From Teretinema sp964641135 (GTDB taxonomy: Bacteria; Spirochaetota; Spirochaetia; Treponematales; Treponemataceae), in NCBI GenBank assembly GCA_964641135.1, contig CAZXJV010000055.1:1-18754 (forward strand): a DNA stretch of 18,754 nucleotides, written 5' to 3'. Both the position numbers and the translations under genes were made by a program. Under the pieces are notes generated by a model. It was not told where the DNA came from. It saw only the letters and a program-made list of their open reading frames with translations, and ran no database searches. Position 1 is the first letter of the stretch; the number at the start of each line of letters is the position of its first letter. Positions 13,617 to 18,754 of this stretch are shown here, in pieces.

Positions 13617-14401
13617 GACAGGGCCTCGCGGCTGAACATGCGCTCATTGAGCGACTGGTTTATTTCCACACTCAGCAGGGTCATAGTTGTTCCGGTATTA
13701 CGGCGCAACAGATCTGTCATCACAGTCTTGAAGGCCATGGGGCGCCCTGAAACGATCCTGATATCCGATGACTGCATCTCGCGCAAAGGCCGCCCGGCAG
13801 CACTATAGAGGATTGCCCTGCGTGTCACAAACTGCTCCTTGTCCACCCAGATGTCCTGCCGTGCATAGGTTTCAGAACGGCTTTTTGCGGTCAGCCGGAT
13901 TGTCCAGCAGGCAGCGCCGTCTATCACTTCGCTGCCGGTAAGCTCTGCATCAAAGCGGTCAAGAATGGTGCGGTCATCAGTCAAATCCTCATACGAAAAA
14001 TCAGAGCCCATAAGGGAATCACGCAGGGCGCTTCCGCGCAGCCAGATCACCTCGTCGGCATCGGGATAGTACAGATAGATGTTGGTTTTCTGGCGCAGAA
14101 CCTTTTGTCCGCGGTCAGGGCCGCTGGTGATTTCCAGCAGGGTGTCTCCGCCGCGGCGGGACCAGGCAGTAAAATCACTGGTTGTTACACCGAAGCGGTT
14201 GCTTGCCTCAAGCCGGGCTTCCATGCGTGAGGTTTCAAAAACCTGATTCGCTTCAAGCCGGCGCAGGATCTCTGCAACCGGGGGCGCAGCCTGAGCTGCG
14301 GCAGTTGATACCGCACACAGCAAAAGAGCGGTTGCCAGTACTGCGCGGGGAACAAAGGCCACCTTCAGTGCACTGTAATCAGATATCCGTTTTACCATCA
14401 T
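13610..14401 (-). CDS. LolA-like outer-membrane lipoprotein-sorting protein
   Basis: A 263-residue secreted protein (signal peptide about 17-37, cleavage near AAAQA) of the LolA-like family (COG2834/LolA_like), which carry lipoproteins or lipids across the periplasm in a hydrophobic half-barrel. Typical features: an amphipathic first helix with EILRRLEANQ, a strand pattern through IYLYYPDADEVIWLRG at about 108-123, a DLTDD turn, and the ITSG/EIYV-like strands up to the late FKTVMTDL region. Several members work beside FtsX-type ABC permeases. AGGAGG lies three bases before the first ATG and six before the second, so the second ATG (14398) is the better ribosome fit. It lies 44 bases after the second permease gene. 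A LolA proper would be shorter (~200 residues), so the cargo may be lipid rather than lipoprotein. Confidence 0.85.
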   Translation of the reverse strand: MMVKRISDYSALKVAFVPRAVLATALLLCAVSTAAAQAAPPVAEILRRLEANQVFETSRMEARLEASNRFGVTTSDFTAWSRRGGDTLLEITSGPDRGQKVLRQKTNIYLYYPDADEVIWLRGSALRDSLMGSDFSYEDLTDDRTILDRFDAELTGSEVIDGAACWTIRLTAKSRSETYARQDIWVDKEQFVTRRAILYSAAGRPLREMQSSDIRIVSGRPMAFKTVMTDLLRRNTGTTMTLLSVEINQSLNERMFSREALSW

Positions 14402-14445
14402 AATCCTCCTCTCAGTTAAAAAAAACGATGCGTTCCCCGTGCGCC

Positions 14446-15696
14446 TTATTTTTCGCGCAGGGCCTCAGCCGGTTCTACCCGTGTCGCCATTCGAGCCGGA
14501 ACCCAGCAGGCTGCAAGGGCGATCACAATACCCAGTGCCATAAGGGATGCAAGCCGGGGCAGGGACAGGTGCGGGTAAATAACCTGCGATGCGCTGAAGC
14601 CCGAGATGGAACCGCCGCCCATCGCAGCAAAATCAAAACCGATAACACCGAAAAAGCGCACAGAAAGATAACCGGCAAGGCCTCCAGCTGCGGCACCCAA
14701 AAGAGCTATCCAGAACGATTCAGTCAAAAAAAGGCGATGCAGGCGCCCTTTCTCCATACCCAGGGCTGCAAGGGTTCCTATTTCCTTGCGCCGTTCCAGA
14801 ACACTCATCATGGTAGTATTGAAGATTACCGTGCTTGCCAGCAAAAAGAAGATCGAGCTGATAAACAGGTAGATCACCTCGGCCATCTTGAAAAAGCTGT
14901 ACATGCTGTTCACCGTATCCCAGCTGCGGATATCAAGCTCCGTGCTGTCAAAGCCCGCAGCCTGTGCAAGCGAGCGGAGCTCCTGCGGCAGGGCTGAAAG
15001 ATCGGAGCCGGCACCTTCCCGGACAAAGACCTGCAGCTGCAAGGCATTGGGACCCATGCGCAGATATTCTCCGGCCAGACGCCAGTCCATCAGTACAAGC
15101 CGGTTCTGCAGGTCGGCATCGGCAAGGGAGATCACACCGGAGACAGTAAAGCTGCGTCCGTTGCTTCCGCCGATGGCTGTGCGTGTCAGGGCAGTGATGC
15201 GGTCCCCTGCTTCCAGTGACAACTCGCGGGCCGTACCGGTGCTTACAAGCACCTCTGCCCTGCCTTCTTCCGGCATGCGTCCGGATACCAGATGTGTATT
15301 TTCGCGGTTGATGGTACGCGATGCTGTAAAATCAAGACCGATTACACGGGCCGGTATTTGTTCACCGCCGCGGTAAATTGAAACCCCGAAGTCCGAACGC
15401 GGAGTAACAAGGGTGACACGCGGATGCGTTCCAAGGACAGAGGCAAGTTCTTCTGTATCCTCAACAAAGAACTGCAGCGGAGCTACCCGCTCATTATCAA
15501 CAAAGCGGCGGTCCATCACCCGGACATCGCCGGTAAGGTTATAGGTCACATTTGTCCGCATATCGCTGATAAAGCCTTCTTCAAAGCCTATAACAAAACA
15601 CACAATCATGGTGCTTACTGCGATAGCGGTAACCGACAGCAGTGTTCGTCCGCGGCTCCTCCACAGGTTGCGCCAGGCTGTTTGTGCAATTTTCAT
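14446..15696 (-). CDS. FtsX/MacB/LolCE-type ABC permease (distal)
   Basis: A 416-residue permease of the type VII ABC (MacB/LolCE) class. It has one N-terminal membrane helix (about 18-41), a large periplasmic MacB-PCD-like domain, then three membrane helices (about 270-300, 318-345 and 375-398), with the ERRKEIGTLAALG coupling-helix motif after the second. The ATG at 15696 is chosen because GGAGG lies six bases upstream and MKIAQTAWRNLWR is the usual family opening. An in-frame start 11 codons earlier is less likely. It forms the pair with the other permease and should be powered by the ATPase upstream. Confidence 0.92.
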   Translation of the reverse strand: MKIAQTAWRNLWRSRGRTLLSVTAIAVSTMIVCFVIGFEEGFISDMRTNVTYNLTGDVRVMDRRFVDNERVAPLQFFVEDTEELASVLGTHPRVTLVTPRSDFGVSIYRGGEQIPARVIGLDFTASRTINRENTHLVSGRMPEEGRAEVLVSTGTARELSLEAGDRITALTRTAIGGSNGRSFTVSGVISLADADLQNRLVLMDWRLAGEYLRMGPNALQLQVFVREGAGSDLSALPQELRSLAQAAGFDSTELDIRSWDTVNSMYSFFKMAEVIYLFISSIFFLLASTVIFNTTMMSVLERRKEIGTLAALGMEKGRLHRLFLTESFWIALLGAAAGGLAGYLSVRFFGVIGFDFAAMGGGSISGFSASQVIYPHLSLPRLASLMALGIVIALAACWVPARMATRVEPAEALREK

Positions 15697-15754
15697 CTTT
15701 TCCTCCAAACGTGCTAATGACACAGACAATCAAGCATTAGTCATCACATCCCTG

Positions 15755-16996
15755 CTAATTGCGCAGGATATCGGCAACCTCGGAACGCAGAATGCGTCCT
15801 GAGGGGAACCAGGCAACAAACGACGAAATACCAAGGGCTCCTGTAACCGTGGCAATCATCCCCGACGGATTCCAGGCTGAGCGCATTACTCCGGTCAGCC
15901 GGTAGCCGACATCTGTTTCCCGCATCATGAAGCTGAAGTCCACGCCGTATTCCACCATAAAAAAGGTTATGAAACTTCCGACCGCAAGCCCTGCAAGAGT
16001 GCCAAGAAGACCGATTCCGAAGCCTTCCACAAGAAACAGCCAGCGTATCCGTGTTTTGCTGTACCCCAGGGCGCGCAGCATGCCGATTTCCGGTCTGCGC
16101 TCCATTACGGCCATCAGCATTGTATTGGATATACCGACAGCAGCGATAATGAACATGAATACCAGGTATATCTTTGACGCTCCGCTTTTTGTCTTGGTTA
16201 AAAGTACCGCATCTTCTTCCACCTCTTCCCAGCTGTAGATCTCAGCCCCGGAACCTGCAAGCTGTACCGCCAGAGCCTGCCGGGCCTGGGCACCGGAAGC
16301 ACGGCCTTCCAGACGGACAGCGTATTCGGTTATGGCACCGTCAAGGGCAAAAAGTTCATCCGCCGTACTTAAATCCATATACACATTGGCGCGGTTCACA
16401 TAGGGGTTGTCAGTCAACACGATACCCACAATCTCGGCTTCTACAGTCTGGTAAAAGCCTCCGCGCCCCTGGCACTCTATAGTCACAAACTGACCTGTTA
16501 CCGCTCCGATATCCTCCGCCAGCCAGCTGCCAATAACAATGCCGCTGTCACCGGGAAGGAGCCATCGGCCAGACTCAAGAGATCCGGGAGTCCGGAATAC
16601 AGCTGCCTCGCGTTCAGGATCAACAGCATGGAGCTTGACTGTTACAGCACCGGCGACGTCAAAAAACTCTTCGCTGAACACCATCTCTGCTGCTGCAAGC
16701 ACCCTGGGCGCAAAACGGTAAGCCGCCAAAAGGGCTTCGATTGACAGGCGGCTGTCTGCTTCCAGAAAGGTATCGAAGGGCAAAAACTGCCTGTCGCCGA
16801 AGTATCCTTCAGCAAAGATTTTTACTTCGCCTGTTTCATAGTCGCGGATATTCCGGGCAGACTCCACCTCGGCGCCGATCAGCATGGCATCTATCATGAT
16901 GCTGAAAATAACACCGAAAGCGATTGCAGCAGCTGTAATAAAACTGCGCTTTTTGTAGCGGAACACGTTCCGCAGCGCCATTTCAGCTATCGTCAT
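15755..16996 (-). CDS. FtsX/MacB/LolCE-type ABC permease (proximal)
   Basis: A 413-residue permease with the same plan: the MTIAEMALRNVFRYKKRS opening, first membrane helix at about 20-43, a periplasmic domain to about 275, and three C-terminal helices. A VMERRPEIGMLRALG coupling segment follows the second helix. Its start overlaps the ATPase stop (ATGA), and GGAGG lies five bases upstream. The periplasmic domain is clearly diverged from that of the other permease, so this is a heteromeric pair like LolC/LolE rather than a recent duplication. MacB-type permeases move substrate by mechanotransmission within the periplasm rather than across the inner membrane, which fits a LolA-like partner. 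Confidence 0.92.
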   Translation of the reverse strand: MTIAEMALRNVFRYKKRSFITAAAIAFGVIFSIMIDAMLIGAEVESARNIRDYETGEVKIFAEGYFGDRQFLPFDTFLEADSRLSIEALLAAYRFAPRVLAAAEMVFSEEFFDVAGAVTVKLHAVDPEREAAVFRTPGSLESGRWLLPGDSGIVIGSWLAEDIGAVTGQFVTIECQGRGGFYQTVEAEIVGIVLTDNPYVNRANVYMDLSTADELFALDGAITEYAVRLEGRASGAQARQALAVQLAGSGAEIYSWEEVEEDAVLLTKTKSGASKIYLVFMFIIAAVGISNTMLMAVMERRPEIGMLRALGYSKTRIRWLFLVEGFGIGLLGTLAGLAVGSFITFFMVEYGVDFSFMMRETDVGYRLTGVMRSAWNPSGMIATVTGALGISSFVAWFPSGRILRSEVADILRN

Positions 16997-17679
16997 GCCG
17001 GCCTCCGTTCTATTTCGGTAATCTGACCGTCATGAAGACGGACAACCGTACGGGCATAGTCCATGACCATCGGATCGTGTGTTGAAAACACAAAGGTTGT
17101 ATTATGAGTTTCATTCAGACCGATCATCAGCTTCAGGATGTCCTCACCCGTGCGCGAATCCAGGTTTGCGGTCGGTTCGTCTGCAAGAATTACCGGAGGA
17201 TCCTTTACCAGTGCGCGGGCTATGGAAACCCGCTGCTGCTGACCTCCTGAAAGCTGTGAGGGCTTGCGGTCTTCCATTCCGGCAAGTCCCACCTCCTGCA
17301 GAATCCGGCTTACCCGCTCATCAATTTCTTTTTCGCTTATACCTTTGAACAGCTGCAGTGCCAGGGCAACATTCTCGCGGGCTGTAAGAACGGGTATCAG
17401 ATTGTAGCTTTGAAAGATAAAACCGATACGCTGCTGTCGGGTCGCTGTACGGGCCTTCTGGTCAAGGCCGGAAAGAAGGGCTCCATCCAGGCTGATCTCG
17501 CCGCCGGAAACAGCATCAAGACAACCGATAAGGTTTAAAAGGGTGGTCTTACCCGAACCTGAAGGACCGGCAAGGGCCAGAAAATCGCCGGCAGCAATCT
17601 CGAGAGAAACACCGCGCAGTGCATGCACCTGCTGTGTCCCTGCCTCATAGATCTTTGTCACATTCGAAATCGTAATCAT
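16993..17679 (-). CDS. LolD/MacB-type ABC transporter ATPase
   Basis: A 228-residue ABC ATPase with Walker A GPSGSGKTT (39-47), the LSGGQQQR signature near 143-150, Walker B ILADEP, D-loop NLDS, and the H-loop in STHD. It is a stand-alone domain of LolD/MacB length, as expected for a protein that pairs with two FtsX-type permeases. Its start overlaps the stop of the regulator (ATGA), with AGGAG just before, and its own stop overlaps the first permease start. It hydrolyses ATP at the inner membrane to drive cargo extraction. Confidence 0.96.
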   Translation of the reverse strand: MITISNVTKIYEAGTQQVHALRGVSLEIAAGDFLALAGPSGSGKTTLLNLIGCLDAVSGGEISLDGALLSGLDQKARTATRQQRIGFIFQSYNLIPVLTARENVALALQLFKGISEKEIDERVSRILQEVGLAGMEDRKPSQLSGGQQQRVSIARALVKDPPVILADEPTANLDSRTGEDILKLMIGLNETHNTTFVFSTHDPMVMDYARTVVRLHDGQITEIERRPA

Positions 17680-17978
17680 TCATCAGCTCCTTTGCCGGCC
17701 CGTACCGATGCCAGCAGTTTTTCCATTTCATCCAGGTATTCCATCAGGGCTTCACGTCCGGGCTCTGTTATGCGGACATCTGTGCGCGGTTTGTTATCCT
17801 GAAAGTATTTCTCTGTCGCAATGTAGTCCGCTTCTTCAAGCGTCCTGAGCTGCACACTCAGGTTCCCGGCCGTCATTGAAAGGGCATCCCGTATATCGGT
17901 GAAACCAAGCGCATCGTCTGCAGTCGCCAGCAGGGTCAGAATCTTCAGGCGGCTTTGTTCATGAACCAGCCGGTTCAT
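17676..17978 (-). CDS. Small winged-helix transcriptional regulator (HTH_34 type)
   Basis: A 100-residue winged-helix protein close to the HTH_34/MarR-ArsR-like group: a leading LVHEQSRLKILTLLA helix, a recognition helix in LSMTAGNLSVQLRTLEEADYI (about 38-58), and a wing with PRTDVRITEPGREAL. Members are usually dimeric repressors with no obvious metal site; no Cys is present. The start is set at 17978, where ATGA overlaps the upstream stop. An earlier in-frame ATG at 18050 would overlap the membrane gene by 76 bases and add a non-homologous tail. Its position inside the operon and the perfect palindrome at the operon promoter suggest autoregulation. Confidence 0.92.
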   Translation of the reverse strand: MNRLVHEQSRLKILTLLATADDALGFTDIRDALSMTAGNLSVQLRTLEEADYIATEKYFQDNKPRTDVRITEPGREALMEYLDEMEKLLASVRAGKGADE

Positions 17979-18634
17979 CGGTTGTCCCTTGAAAAGAAGA
18001 TCACCGCCGCCATGCTTAAAAATAAAACCGCACAAAATCCGGCAAGCCACAGCAGCTGGGCGCTGTTCATCAAAAAGAGACAGGCGATCCCGTACAGCCC
18101 CAGCAGTGCAGAGACAATGAGGTACTCACGGGTATGAAAGAACAATGCGAACAGGGCAATCACAAGGGCCATATACATCCCGCAGACCGGCAGCAGATAC
18201 CACCAGGAACCGGTTACAAGAGCAAATTTTGCACTGATTAACATTACTCCGGAAAAACCGGCAAGCTCGGTCAGATAAAACCGGGCAAAATCCGGGTCCT
18301 GATAAAAATCCCGGAACGTAAAGGTTCGTCCCTGACGGGAAAGAGTGCGTTTCAAAATACTCTGCTTAAAAATGGTGGCGGCAATAAAAGCTACGGCGAT
18401 AGATGTCCAGACAGCAGTTTTAATGCTGAAGGGTATCGCGGCATAGGCTCCAAACCGTACAACCAAAAAATGCAGCACAATACAGATTCCGCTAAAAAAG
18501 ACGGCGCTCACCAGTGAAAAGGGAATAAAAGCCCGGTCCAGCAACAAGGGGCGCATTACAGCCATGCGTGTGCGAACACTTGCCTTGAGTTCGGCAATAT
18601 CCTTAAGGGCCTGTCCAATCTCGATATCAGTCAT
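17975..18634 (-). CDS. Predicted multi-pass membrane protein (first gene of envelope operon)
   Basis: A 219-residue protein of unknown function. After a charged amphipathic N-terminus (about 1-32) there are probably six membrane helices: about 36-60, 68-90, 125-145, 148-168, 174-190 and 195-213. The first two are separated from the rest by a charged loop with KQSILKRTLSRQGR. No motif is recognised. ATG 18634 is preferred over a GTG three codons earlier because GAGGTG sits six bases upstream of the ATG. It ends with an ATGA overlap onto the winged-helix regulator. It is a plausible membrane partner or signal sensor of the regulator, or an accessory subunit of the transporter. Confidence 0.8.
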   Translation of the reverse strand: MTDIEIGQALKDIAELKASVRTRMAVMRPLLLDRAFIPFSLVSAVFFSGICIVLHFLVVRFGAYAAIPFSIKTAVWTSIAVAFIAATIFKQSILKRTLSRQGRTFTFRDFYQDPDFARFYLTELAGFSGVMLISAKFALVTGSWWYLLPVCGMYMALVIALFALFFHTREYLIVSALLGLYGIACLFLMNSAQLLWLAGFCAVLFLSMAAVIFFSRDNR

Positions 18635-18656
18635 AAACAACACCTCTATGTAAACC

Positions 18657-18673
18657 AGTTTATGCCATAAACT
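18657..18673. promoter_or_regulatory. Perfect 17-bp palindrome, candidate operator
   Basis: AGTTTATG-c-CATAAACT has eight-base arms that are exactly complementary and lies over the -10 and start point of the envelope operon. A third, related half-site (GTTTACAT on the minus strand) follows within the leader. The natural ligand is the operon's own winged-helix regulator. Confidence 0.7.
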
Positions 18674-18698
18674 TAATACGCAAACACAAGATTGTCAA
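18670..18698 (-). promoter_or_regulatory. Promoter of the seven-gene envelope operon
   Basis: On the minus strand a perfect TTGACA (18698-18693) is followed after 17 bases by TAAGTT (3/6 to the -10 consensus, 18675-18670). The weak -10 and the overlapping palindrome would fit a regulated promoter. The expected start is near 18663, giving a leader of about 29 bases with GAGGTG before the first gene. Confidence 0.75.
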
Positions 18699-18754
18699 GC
18701 ATCAGGGAGAAAAATCGTGTACCGCCCTTTTTTTTTACGACAGTCTTTACTATA

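Noticed and set aside
14402..14445. T-run between the permease and LolA-like genes, possible internal terminator
   Set aside because: Only a three-pair stem precedes the eight T on the minus strand; genes downstream clearly belong to the same operon.
18724..18737. T-rich run at the right edge, possible plus-strand terminator
   Set aside because: No stem of useful length precedes it inside the window.

Overview
The window looks like chromosomal DNA from an anaerobic, Gram-negative (diderm) bacterium. The diderm reading rests on a lipoprotein, a LolA-like periplasmic protein and an outer-membrane beta-barrel. The anaerobic reading rests on a cluster of MinD/ferredoxin ATPases and NifX/ORP-like proteins of a kind described as anaerobe-specific. 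An HU protein with a Lys/Ala/Pro tail and the sensor and envelope gene styles would suit a free-living spirochaete, but that placement is an inference at low to moderate confidence. I see no RNA genes, insertion sequences, phage genes or CRISPR arrays.

Layout. (1) 1-1555, minus strand: a lipoprotein with an erythromycin-esterase/ChaN-like domain, cut by the left edge. (2) 5530-1681, minus strand: six tightly packed genes, in transcription order NifX-like with a Cys/Arg tail, ORP-like, MinD-ferredoxin ATPase 1, MinD-ferredoxin ATPase 2, NifX/NifB-C-like, and a metallo-beta-lactamase-fold hydrolase. A well-matched sigma-54 promoter (CTGGCATG-N4-TTGC) lies just upstream at 5541-5558, and two 18-bp palindromes exactly 32 bp apart lie behind it. 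(3) 5708-6172, plus strand: a divergent C_GCAxxG_C_C redox-type protein. (4) 7574-6186, minus strand: a PAS-AAA+-Fis sigma-54 activator, the natural candidate to drive the operon. (5) 7704-8117, plus strand: an HU-family protein with its own promoter and terminator. (6) 8282-11308, plus strand: a 1008-residue sensor with 14 propeller blades, Y_Y_Y, TM and GGDEF domains. (7) 12413-11322, minus strand: a metallophosphoesterase. (8) 18634-12489, minus strand: a seven-gene envelope operon (membrane protein, winged-helix regulator, ABC ATPase, two FtsX permeases, LolA-like protein, outer-membrane barrel) behind a TTGACA promoter overlapped by a perfect 17-bp palindrome.

How the parts fit. Regions 2-4 resemble the orange-protein (ORP) locus of Desulfovibrio: paired MinD/ferredoxin ATPases, NifX/ORP proteins and a dedicated sigma-54 activator. 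The most informative details are the promoter/operator architecture, a predicted leaderless first gene, and an ATPase whose ferredoxin insert has lost exactly the cysteines of one cluster while keeping the four of the other. Region 8 reads as a self-contained system carrying a hydrophobic or lipidated cargo from the inner membrane through the periplasm to the outer membrane, with autoregulation by its own small repressor.
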